This document shows positions 13,878 to 24,200 of a stretch of DNA of 64,000 nucleotides, piece by piece. This stretch comes from Siphonodentalium dalli. Taxonomy: Eukaryota > Mollusca > Scaphopoda > Gadilida > Siphonodentaliidae. The translations under genes were made by a program, and so were the position numbers. The notes beneath the pieces are model-generated. The model was given only the letters and a program-made list of their open reading frames with translations. It was not told the DNA's origin and ran no database searches. The stretch's first letter is position 1. Every line of letters starts with the position of its first letter. The stretch lies in assembly GCA_032622095.1 (NCBI GenBank), contig CP136069.1:5382976-5446975 (forward strand), given 5' to 3'.

Positions 13878-14117
13878 CCCTTTGAGTGCCAGGGGCCGAT
13901 CTCATCGGCCCTAAACCTACAAAATAAGTCTGTTAAAGAATATAAAGAATAAATTATTAAAATTGTAAAAAATTGTAATAAAAAAAAAAAAAAAATTGTT
14001 AGGCCAATGCATTCTCTTATATATGCGAGGCAACCTATGGTCCACTCGCATATATAAGAGAATGCATTGGCACAGGGTATATGGGTTGATACAAAAATCG
14101 ACCTGGCACTCAAAGGG
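13878..14117. mobile_element. TTAA-flanked MITE (piggyBac-type ends CCCTTTGAGTGCCAGG)
   Basis: Starts CCCTTTGAGTGCCAGG, ends CCTGGCACTCAAAGGG, and is flanked by TTAA at 13874-13877 and 14118-14121. TTAA target duplication with CCCTT-like termini is the hallmark of piggyBac superfamily MITEs. The right half contains the shared palindromic module (CCAATGCATTCTCTTATATATGCG and its complement). No coding capacity. Confidence 0.8.
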
Positions 14118-14332
14118 TTAATCTCCTCCTAATGCGAATATTTGAAACATTCTGAGATACTCACATATTGTTCATTTGCAAATGTACACCGAGAACAGAT
14201 AACAGCATTTTTTGATTATATTTGTGATCTTTATTAACGTTGAAGAGGTCACTCTTGCCTAAAAAATTGCTGACAGTTTTTGAAAATGTGCTGAAGGGTG
14301 TGCACAGGGTATGATATCAGTGCAGTCGCGGA

Positions 14333-14550
14333 TACAGTAAAGCCCTAAATAATCGACTCCTTAACCACAGCAGAATTATGGGTAACTTTTCAGGATTTAG
14401 TTGGAAATATGGCTTGTTGCCATTCATCGGAAAGCTCTCAGCAAGAGCTTTCTGATGAATGGCAACAAGCCATATTTCCGACTAAATCCTGAAAAGTTAC
14501 CCATAATTTTTCTGTGGTTAAGGAGTAGATAATTTAGGGCACTACTGTAC
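14333..14550. mobile_element. CAGT-type hairpin MITE (complete)
   Basis: TACAGTAAAGCCCTAAATAATCGAC at the left and its near-complement ending GGGCACTACTGTA at the right. The arms are complementary almost to the centre (AAGCTCTCAGCAAGAGCTTT). Mariner-like TA/CAGT ends. Part of a family with copies at 1606, 13205, 15637, 19969, 27531, 41914, 42288 and 43036. Confidence 0.8.
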
Positions 14551-14796
14551 ATGAACTGTGTTCCCGAAAGTCTGGTGCCCATCAACAGTTTGTTTTTCAG
14601 TTCATTTTAATTTTCATTGGAATGTAAACAATTATTCTCTAACAGAAATCGTGACAGACGCGAAAACTGAATGTCATTTCAAACAAGATTTCAAAACCTG
14701 AGTAACCCTTCAGTGCATTTTCTAAATCTGTGTACCCTTCAGCTCTTTATTTGGTGAGACTGACCCCTACAGAGTTAATAACCTCAAGGCCTTTAA

Positions 14797-14986
14797 CCCT
14801 TTCGTGCCAAGTCCGATTTTTGTATCAACCCATATTTCCTTGATCATTTTTCAAATTTATTGATTATAATAATGTGATACATTGGAAAGAGCTCTAATAA
14901 TGTATCACGTTATTATAATCAGTAAATTTGAAAAATGATCAAGGAAATATGGGTTGATACAAAAATCGGACTTGGCACTGAAAGGG
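14797..14986. mobile_element. TTAA-flanked MITE (ends CCCTTTCGTGCCAAGTCC)
   Basis: Flanked by TTAA at 14793-14796 and 14987-14990. The terminal inverted repeats extend through GATTTTTGTATCAACCCATAT and AATTTATTGATTATAATAATG to a central ATTGGAAAGAGC loop, so almost the whole element is one hairpin. It lacks the TATATATGCGAG module found in related copies. Confidence 0.8.
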
Positions 14987-15238
14987 TTAATGTCCCATCC
15001 ATACATAGAGCATTTTTTATTGACTTTTTATTTGATATATTTTCATCCAATTAATTTTAGCTGGAATTTCACGCATTTCGGGTAAATTGAAAATCAGTTA
15101 CATTCATTGGCACCTCATCCCATTGGTTTCACCAATGACCTTCCCAAAATCCCCTGCTTAAAAGCGCAACCATGCATAAAGATGTTCAAAATTATACTTA
15201 CATGTAGTCTTGCTCTGAGTTGATATCGTGTTCCTTAA

Positions 15239-15560
15239 AGGGCTACAGTACACTAAATCCGGCCATTGACCATCTCCTTTTATATTCAACAGAATATATG
15301 CAACAAATGAACGAATTTGAGCTATGGATTAGTACAAAATACACTCATGTGTATGGTAATTATAATGAAAATGAATTTATGACTCCAGCCATAAACTCAT
15401 TTTCACTATAATTATCATGTTTTTTCATCAGTCATAGAGCAGATGAGTGTATTTTGCACTCACCAATGGTCAAATTCATTCATTTGTTGCATAATTATAT
15501 TCTGTTGAGTATAAAAGGCGATGGTCCCATAAATGGCAGTATTTAGGGTACAGTCACCCT
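15239..15560. mobile_element. TTAA-flanked MITE (ends AGGGTGAC/AGGGCTAC)
   Basis: TTAA at 15235-15238 and 15561-15564. The left AGGGCTACAGTACACTAAAT and right ATTTAGGGTACAGTCACCCT are complementary, continuing inward (TCCTTTTATATTCAACAGAA). This is a different terminal family from the CCCTTT elements. The 63-codon frame inside (15220-15411) is not taken as a gene. Confidence 0.75.
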
Positions 15561-15636
15561 TTAACACTTTCTATATAATTTGGAAAACCATCTGCTTTTT
15601 GAAGAGTTGAAACTCAATGCACTTTGCCTTTCAATG

Positions 15637-15852
15637 TACAGTAATGCCCTAAGTAATTCACCCCTTCACCACAGCAGAATTATGGGTAAATTTTCAGGAT
15701 TTAGTCGGAAATATGGCTTGATGCCATTCATCGGAAAGCTCTCGGGGAGAGCTTTCTGATGAATGGCAACAAGCCATATTTCCGACTAAATCCTGAAAAG
15801 TTACCCATAATTCTGCTGTGGTTAAGGGGTCGATTACTTAGGGCATTACTGT
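15637..15852. mobile_element. CAGT-type hairpin MITE (complete)
   Basis: TACAGTAATGCCCTAAGTAA to TTACTTAGGGCATTACTGT with nearly perfectly complementary arms carrying the family landmarks (GCAGAATTATGGG, GGAAATATGGCTTG, GGAAAGCTCTC). Mariner-like by termini. Confidence 0.8.
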
Positions 15853-16034
15853 CACCTTGCACAGAGCACTCTCGCACGGTATCACCCAATACTCTCATGT
15901 GGTGTTCTAAATTTGTAACTATTGACTAATATGCATTTTGCTAAATGACTGGTCGATACCTACAAGGTATGGGACCGTCTTCATAGAAACCCACAATATC
16001 TTGCATAGAAATCAATGGAATCATGAAATAGAGA

Positions 16035-18585
16035 TGACTAACACAGGGTGACTAACTGTATCATGTACGAACATTAGAACTGGTTTTGGTAAGTAAAAGC
16101 CTGTACTGTACAAACAGACACAGGGTGACTAACTGTATCATGTATGAATATTAGAGCTGGTTTTGGTAAGTAAAAGCCGAGCTGTACTATACAAACAGAC
16201 ACAGGGTGACTAACTGTATCATGTATGAATATTAGAGCTGGTTTTGGTAAGTAAAAGCCAGTACTATACAAACAGACACAGGGTGACTAACTGTATCATG
16301 TATGAATATTAGAGCTGGTTTTGGTAAGTAAAAGCCTGTACTATACGAACAGACACAGGGTGACTTACTGTATCATGTATGAATATTAGAGCTGGTTTTG
16401 GTAAGTAAAAGCCAGTACTATACAAACAGACACAGGGTGACTTACTGTATCATGTATGAATATTAGAGCTGGTTTTGGTAAGTAAAAGCCAGTACTATAC
16501 GAACAGACACAGGGTGACTAACTGTATCATGTATGAATATTAGAGCTGGTTTTGGTAAGTAAAAGCCAGTACTATACGAACAGACACAGGGTGACTAACT
16601 GTATCATGTATGAATATTAGAGCTGGTTTTGGTAAGTAAAAGCCAGTACTATACGAACAGACACAGGGTGACTAACTGTATCATGTATGAATATTAGAGC
16701 TGGTTTTGGTAAGTAAAAGCCTAGCTGTACTATACAAACAGACACAGGGTGACTTACTGTATCATGTATGAATATTAGAGCTGGTTTTGGTAAGTAAAAG
16801 CCTAGCTGTACTATACAAACAGACACAGGGTGACTAACTGTATCATGTATGAATATTAGAGCTGGTTTTGGTAAGTAAAAGCCAGTACTATACGAACAGA
16901 CACAGGGTGACTAACTGTATCATGTATGAATATTAGAGCTGGTTTTGGTAAGTAAAAGCCTAGCTGTACTATACAAACAGACACAGGGTGACTAACTGTA
17001 TCATGTATGAATATTAGAGCTGGTTTTGGTAAGTAAAAGCCAGTACTATACGAACAGACACAGGGTGACTAACTGTATCATGTATGAATATTAGAGCTGG
17101 TTTTGGTAAGTAAAAGCCAGTACTATACAAACAGACACAGGGTGACTAACTGTATCATGTATGAATATTAGAGCTGGTTTTGGTAAGTAAAAGCCAGTAC
17201 TATACGAACAGACACAGGGTGACTTACTGTATCATGTATGAATATTAGAGCTGGTTTTGGTAAGTAAAAGCCAGTACTATACGAACAGACACAGGGTGAC
17301 TTACTGTATCATGTATGAATATTAGAGCTGGTTTTGGTAAGTAAAAGCCTAGCTGTACTATACAAACAGACACAGGGTGACTTACTGTATCATGTATGAA
17401 TATTAGAGCTGGTTTTGGTAAGTAAAAGCCAGTACTATACGAACAGACACAGGGTGACTAACTGTATCATGTATGAATATTAGAGCTGGTTTTGGTAAGT
17501 AAAAGCCAGTACTATACGAACAGACACAGGGTGACTAACTGTATCATGTATGAATATTAGAGCTGGTTTTGGTAAGTAAAAGCCAGTACTATACGAACAG
17601 ACACAGGGTGACTTACTGTATCATGTATGAATATTAGAGCTGGTTTTGGTAAGTAAAAGCCTAGCTGTACTATACAAACAGACACAGGGTGACTAACTGT
17701 ATCATGTATGAATATTAGAGCTGGTTTTGGTAAGTAAAAGCCAGTACTATACAAACAGACACAGGGTGACTAACTGTATCATGTATGAATATTAGAGCTG
17801 GTTTTGGTAAGTAAAAGCCTAGCTGTACTATACAAACAGACACAGGGTGACTAACTGTATCATGTATGAATATTAGAGCTGGTTTTGGTAAGTAAAAGCC
17901 TAGCTGTACTATACAAACAGACACAGGGTGACTTACTGTATCATGTATGAATATTAGAGCTGGTTTTGGTAAGTAAAAGCCAGTACTATACGAACAGACA
18001 CAGGGTGACTAACTGTATCATGTATGAATATTAGAGCTGGTTTTGGTAAGTAAAAGCCAGTACTATACGAACAGACACAGGGTGACTAACTGTATCATGT
18101 ATGAATATTAGAGCTGGTTTTGGTAAGTAAAAGCCTAGCTGTACTATACAAACAGACACAGGGTGACTTACTGTATCATGTATGAATATTAGAGCTGGTT
18201 TTGGTAAGTAAAAGCCAGTACTATACAAACAGACACAGGGTGACTAACTGTATCATGTATGAATATTAGAGCTGGTTTTGGTAAGTAAAAGCCTAGCTGT
18301 ACTATACAAACAGACACAGGGTGACTAACTGTATCATGTATGAATATTAGAGCTGGTTTTGGTAAGTAAAAGCCAGTACTATACAAACAGACACAGGGTG
18401 ACTAACTGTATCATGTATGAATATTAGAGCTGGTTTTGGTAAGTAAAAGCCAGTACTATACAAACAGACACAGGGTGACTAACTGTATCATGTATGAATA
18501 TTAGAGCTGGTTTTGGTAAGTAAAAGCCAGTACTATACGAACAGACACAGGGTGACTAACTGTATCATGTATGAATATTAGAGCT
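16035..18585. repeat. 77/81-bp satellite array, about 32 copies
   Basis: The unit contains CAGACACAGGGTGAC, TGTATCATGTATGAATATTAG and GCTGGTTTTGGTAAGTAAAAGCC. Two length forms differ by four bases (CCAGTACTAT versus CCTAGCTGTACTAT) and are interleaved. Each unit carries a near-ideal splice-donor string, TTTG/GTAAGTA. Minus-strand open frames of 65-69 codons recur because of the repeat and are not called. Confidence 0.95.
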
Positions 18586-18901
18586 TGTACAAAGTGTATC
18601 AAGATTGGAATTATCGGATTTGTAAATATAATTTTTTTTGTAAAACTACACTTGCCCTACCCTAAACATATCATGTGCATGCAGCTACCGCCAATTATCA
18701 ATTTATCAATAATTCTTTGAAATAACTGTGGTAGATTGGTTTTAACATTATATGACATCTTGTCTTGCTATAGCATAGGCATTTAAACAGTCTTAATTAA
18801 ACAAATAAACAAACCAGGGATGCGTATTATAAATTAGCTATACATATATGTATCCTTCCCTCCATATCTCATTGTCACTTCACTTCACTTCGGTATGTAT
18901 A
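18586..18901. other. no gene recognised
   Basis: Unique AT-rich sequence between the satellite and the next MITE, with a short CACTTCACTTC repeat near 18877. Confidence 0.4.
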
Positions 18902-18905
18902 TTAA

Positions 18906-19362
18906 CCCTTTACCCAACAAATTGGCCAAAAACGCCTAAATAAAGCTTCAACAGCCTAAAATATCTTCGGTCTGTCTCAATAACACCATACAAATATGGA
19001 TATCATTGGAACCGGTCCATTGACCACATTCTGATGGTTACAGTTATGCCCTGTGCCAATGCATTCTCTTATATATGCGAGTCGACCATAGGTCGCCTTG
19101 CATATATAAGAGAATGCATTGGCCTAAAAAATATCTTTTTTTAACACTTTTTACCATTTTTTCTTACATTCTTTAACAATTTTATAATTTTTTCTTACAT
19201 TTTTTAACAATTTTTATAATATATTTCTACATTCTTTGACAGTTTTATCATTTTTAATATGTGTTAAGCCAATGCATTCTCTTATATATGCGAGGCGACC
19301 TATGGTCGACTCGCATATATAAGAGAATGCATTGGCACATGGCCGTTCTGTTGGGTAAAGGG
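18906..19362. mobile_element. TTAA-flanked MITE (ends CCCTTTACCCAACA) with two palindromic modules
   Basis: TTAA at 18902-18905 and 19363-19366. Termini are CCCTTTACCCAACA and its complement TGTTGGGTAAAGGG. Inside, two copies of the TATATATGCGAG palindrome (about 19052-19123 and 19265-19337) face each other around a TTTTTAACAATTTT-type spacer. Left internal landmarks (CTTCAACAGCCTAAAATATC, GGATATCATTGGAACCGG) recur at 49262 and 62259. Non-autonomous, piggyBac-like by ends. Confidence 0.85.
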
Positions 19363-19411
19363 TTAACCACCTCACTCACCACTCCACATGCCTTGTAGTG
19401 AGTCACTGATC

Positions 19412-19630
19412 AAGCCTTGAAGGGTGAATTTAGTGATGCAACCCCGCATAGCAGGCTAGCATCACTAACTTCACCCTCTGGGAACCTCATTCTGAGATGT
19501 AAGCAGAATGAGGTCCCCAGAGGGTGAATTTGGTGATGCTAGCCCGCTATGCGGGGTAGCATCACTAACTTCACCCTCTGGAGACGTCATTCTGCAAATG
19601 ACAGACACTATTTTAAGGCTTGTGACTGAT
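19412..19630. mobile_element. GCAGAATGAGG hairpin MITE, internal segment deleted
   Basis: Two terminal palindromes stand side by side (about 19420-19497 and 19503-19596), separated by only a few bases, with the outer GACAGACACTATTTTAAGGCTTG edge preserved on the right. The long internal segment of the 4174 copy is absent, and the left end is partly truncated. Confidence 0.65.
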
Positions 19631-19640
19631 GTGTGATAAT

Positions 19641-19665
19641 CCCCCCCCCCCCCCCCCCCCCCCCC
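19641..19665. repeat. poly(C) tract, 25 C
   Basis: Uninterrupted run of 25 cytosines directly after GATGTGTGATAAT. Its true length is likely uncertain in the assembly. Confidence 0.9.
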
Positions 19666-19724
19666 AAGACCTCACTCAATTGACTTCCCCGTGACCACGC
19701 AAAACCAGCATCCATTCACATTTT

Positions 19725-19875
19725 GTTATTAGCAAATTCAGCAATGATCCGGGTTGGTATCCATCAAATTCAGCAATGGTCCGGGTAGGTATCCATCAAA
19801 TTCAGCAATGGTCCGGGTAGGTATCCATCAAATTCAGCAATGATCCGGGTAGGTATCCATCAAATTCAACAATAT
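19725..19875. repeat. 32-bp tandem repeat, about 4 copies
   Basis: The unit CAAATTCAGCAATG plus GTCCGGGTAGGTATCCAT is repeated with single-base changes. Confidence 0.8.
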
Positions 19876-19968
19876 CTGTAACACACCCTTGAGAATATTT
19901 TCACACGCGATGATGTGTGTGCACTCACTCACATACGACATCTTCAAACACATAATAGTAGCGATACC

Positions 19969-20149
19969 TACAGTAATGCCCTAAATAATCGACTCCCTAA
20001 CCACAGCAGAATTATGGGTAATTTTTCAGGATTTAGTCAGAAATATGGCTTGTTGCCATTCATCGGAAAGCTCTCACCGAAGTAGGACACCATTATAATA
20101 AGAAAATACACTTTGAATATGCTGGAGTCGATTATTTAGGGCATTACTT
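19969..20149. mobile_element. CAGT-type hairpin MITE with rearranged right arm
   Basis: The left arm is typical (TACAGTAATGCCCTAAATAA through GGAAAGCTCTC), but after 20078 unrelated sequence replaces most of the right arm, which resumes only at GGAGTCGATTATTTAGGGCAT. This is an internal replacement or deletion. Confidence 0.65.
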
Positions 20150-20215
20150 TATACTGGGATATGAGAGAGAAGTCTCTTCTATCGAGGATTATATAAGAGA
20201 GAATTGATACAATTT

Positions 20216-21045
20216 AGGGAGAAGATATCTCCCAAGTCGCCCTCAAGGCTGGTCCTCTCCCAAGTCACCCTCTAGGCTGGTCCCCCCTCCCAAGTTGCCC
20301 TCTAGGCTGGTCCCCTCCCAAGTTACCCTCTAGGCTGGTCCTCTCCCAAGTCACCCTCTAGGCTGGTCCTCTCCCAAGTCACCCTCTAGGCTGGTCCCCT
20401 TCCCAAGTTACCCTCGAAGCTGGTCCCCTCCCAAGTTACCCTCTAGGCTGGTCCCCTCCCAAGTCGCCCTCTAGGCTGGTCCTCTCCCAAGTTACCCTCA
20501 AGGCTGGTCCTCTCCCAAGTCACCCTCTAGGCTGGTCCTCTCCCAAGTCACCCTCTAGGCTGGTCCCCCCTCCCAAGTTGCCCTCTAGGTTGGTCCCCTC
20601 CCAAGTTACCCTCTAGGCTGGTCCCCTCCCAAGTCGCCCTCTAGGCTAGTCCTCTCCCAAGTTACCCTCTACGCTGGTCCTCTCCCAAGTCACCCTCTAG
20701 GCTGGTCCCCTCCCAAATCACCCTCTAGGCTAGTCCTCTCCCAAGTCATCCTCTAGCCTGGTCCCCTCCCAAGTCACCCTCTAGGCTGGTCCCCTCCCAA
20801 GTCACCCTATAGGCTGGTCCTCTCCCAAGTCACCCTCTAGGCTGGTCCCCTCCCAAGTTGCCCTCTAGGCTGGTCCCCTCCAATGTGGCCTCTAGGCTGG
20901 TTCTCTCCCAAGTCACCCTCTAGGCTGGTCCCTCCCAAGTCACCCTCTAGGCTGGTCCCCTCCCATGTGGCCTCTAGGCTGGTCCTCTCCCACATTGCCC
21001 TCTAGGCTGGTCCCCTCCCACGTTGCCCTCTAGGCTAGTTCCTGA
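20216..21045. repeat. 27/28-bp pyrimidine-rich minisatellite, about 30 copies
   Basis: The unit AGTCACCCTCTAGGCTGG plus TCCTCTCCCA varies at a few positions (CCCC/CTCT, GTTG/GTCA). It ends about 22 bases upstream of the exon 1 acceptor, so a long C/T-rich block sits where the polypyrimidine and branch region of that intron would be. Confidence 0.9.
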
Positions 21046-21067
21046 CCTGAAGCTTGACTAATTTTAG

Positions 21068-21245
21068 GAGGAGGTAACGGAAGCATCTCCGGAGCCGATG
21101 GAAACAGTGCAGGTTCAACCTCAACAAGTGAAGAGAGTCCCGCCTACAAAACCAGTCATTCAACCACAGATGGTTCAACAACCACAGCTTATTACTCAAC
21201 CAGTCATGGCCCAACAGGTCAACACTCAACCAGCTTTCCTACAAA
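21068..21245 (+). CDS. FKBP15: FKBP15 exon 1 of window (Pro/Gln-rich linker)
   Basis: Preceded by TAATTTTAG and followed by GTAAGG. It is open for 59 codons plus one base (phase 1 out), assuming phase 0 in. The product starts [15 protein letters not shown] and continues with a Gln/Val/Pro-rich run ([13 protein letters not shown]) to AFLQ. This low-complexity linker fits the segment between the FKBP domain and the coiled coil, where the family is poorly conserved. The preceding exon was not found. Confidence 0.75.
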
Positions 21246-24200
21246 GTAAGGACATTTAAAAACCAAATTCTGAGGCAATTTTGTCAAAAACCTAAAATAA
21301 AATTGACAGGTTGGTACTTATAGATATTTTTATGCGCCCGTTGTTTTATGGTTTTGGCCATCTCTCCAAGGCTGCATATAGCGTGTCTGTCATTTGCAAA
21401 ATGAGGTCCCCAGAGGGTGAATTTAGTGATGCTATCCCGCACAGTGGGCTAGCATCACCAAATTCACCCTCTGGAGATCTCATTCTGCTTAGGCCTCATC
21501 TTCTGGGAAGTATCTATAGTATCAAATTAAGATTGTTTTTAGTTACATTTTCCCATCTGGGAAGTTTCAATATCCCCTAATTTGCAGAAGGTAAAATCCA
21601 TAATCGAGGTGCCCAATGGGTGATCATCACAAGCTTCAAATGGGGAACTTCAATCTGATCCTAGATCTACCATAGCAGTTGAGGGCCTAAGCAGAATAAG
21701 GTCCTCAGAGGGTGAAATTAGTGATGCTAGCCTGCTATGTATCACTTAATATAACATATGACATATACATCATCTGAGCACATACCTTGACCACTATAAA
21801 ATGAATAATTACTACTGAAGATACACATGTATGCTGTATTATAAACAATGGCATGCATATCAATGTGTATGGCCCACCGCATCATTGCCCGGGGTTACTT
21901 GTAATAATGCATTCCGTTGACGGGAGGTAACTCTGTATAATCACCATGTGCATTTTATCCCTGAATTTATATTAAAAGAATGCATTACCGGGCTTTCTTT
22001 TCCATCAGAATGCATTTTTGTGAGGGATCATCTTAACATGTTAAATATATAGGTGGATCGTTGGTTATTAACAGTATGCAGGAACTAAAATGTATTAATA
22101 TGCAACTAGCATAATTATGACACAAATCACACTTGGCAAGTTAACATAGGTATCGTTAGAAGAAACCATTACTAACACTAACTATATAAAAGTATATGGA
22201 CCGTAGATGTCTTGACTTTTGACCTGTATATATTGTGATTATAGTCACTTATATGTACTACATTTTACCCCCACATTGTCCAAGAACCACCAATGTCACA
22301 AGTGTTACATGTAATGACATCCACGAAAGGGTGACAGACTGCAATTGGACGTAATTGCTTGGATAGTATAAACTCTAAATTACATCACACACGGCACCAG
22401 AGAGACCTCCAGACAGGAAAGGAAAAAACGGTACAATGCATCAATTGCCCCGTCAGTTGAGCTTAATAAATAACAAATTTAGTTGTTTGCCCCATAAACA
22501 GGAAAGAATGGACGATTCGAAGATATCCGAATCGGAGAGCCAATTCGGTATCAATCCCGAATCTGTTCACCGATGTCGACACCGCAGGAGCCCAATCCTA
22601 ACTCAAAACCTAGCCACTGTTTTGAAATTAACAGTCCATCTGTGTCAACACACAACCCATTGACCTCACGAGCTCACTGTCGTCTGCTTGTATTTTCAGA
22701 CATGCCAGCTGCTCAACAAGTCGCTGTTTTCCAACCTCAAAACCCTCTCACTCAGGTAAGTGCATTTGTCTATGACTCAATTGGTAACTTTCACCTTTTA
22801 TTGTGACAAAGTTACCAAAGTTCCCAAAATTGCAATAAAGCATTAGTGATGTAGGTTCCTGAATGTCTGAAGTGACGGTTTAGAGATTACATTACATAGA
22901 TTCCTGAACATCTGGCTGGAACCTGAGAGTAGCATACCAAATTTTGCTTAGGCCTCAACTGCTATGGGAGACCTAGGATGAGATTGACTGCTATGGGAGA
23001 CCTAGGATAAGATTGACTGCTATGGGAGACCTAGGATAAGATTGACTGCTATGGGAGACCTAGGATGAGATTGAAGTCCCCAGTTAAAGTTGGTGATGTT
23101 CACCCATTGGGCACCTCGATTATGCACTATATCCAGACTTGCTATGGACCAGTACAACGCATCCCTCTGAATGCCGCTACTTTAAATTTATAAATTCCAG
23201 TCACTACTTCTGCAAGTCATAAACGATGTGAATTTCAAATCCCCCTCACGGACATAAACAGTTTAAGCAACGACACTAGCTACATATTCTATATTTATAA
23301 ATTCCGGTCACTACTTCTGCAGGTTATCAACGATGCGAATTTCCCCCAAACATTATTTTAAATCCTGTTTATTGTACAGTTTGAAAATGGATTTTTTTTT
23401 CAGCCATTCCATCCCAGTGCCTTTCAGATGGGTCAACCTCAAGTTCAGCCTCCTATGTACAGCGGTGCATTCCCACAGCAACAACAACAACAGTTCTCAA
23501 GTATGTACATATACCCAAGCCTTGAAATAGGGTGTCTGTCATTTGCAGAATGAGGTTCCCAGAGGGTGAATTTAGTGATGCTACCCCGCATAGCAGGCTA
23601 GCATCACCAAACTATTGTAGTCAAAATCCTTTATTGTTTGTGCTTACAATGCCTTACATACTTATAATAAATTACAATGCCTTAGGTCATCCAAAATCCT
23701 TTATTGTTTGTGCTTATATGCCTTACATACTTTAAATAAATTACAATGCCTTTGGTCATCCAAAATTAATTAATTGTTTTTATACACCCATTTGAAAAAA
23801 AACGGTTGTATTATGTAAATGGTTGTCCATCCGTCCGCCGTACCGTCTGTCCGTCGTCCATCTGTCCGCTTTTGGTTTCCAGATGATAACTTTAGATTGA
23901 ATTGAGTGAACTGAACCAAATTTGTTTGTTAGTTTACCACATCAAAATACAGATCAAGTTCGAATATGGTTTTCTTCTGCATGATTTTGACTGAGTTATG
24001 TCCCTTTTTCGACTTAGATTTTACCTGATATGCGGTTTCCAGATGATAACTTTAGATTGAATCGAGTGAACTGAACCAAATTTGGTATACAGATCAAGTT
24101 CAAATATGGGTTCTGTCTACATGCCCCACTCTACACCAACGCAGCTCCTTATATCTTCCATATTGGGAGATTTAACCGGTTAACGCTCTTTATAGTCATC

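Noticed and set aside
20216-21045. Exon-derived origin for the array before exon 1
   Set aside because: Unlike the arrays at exons 5-9, its unit has no match to the exon 1 border sequence.
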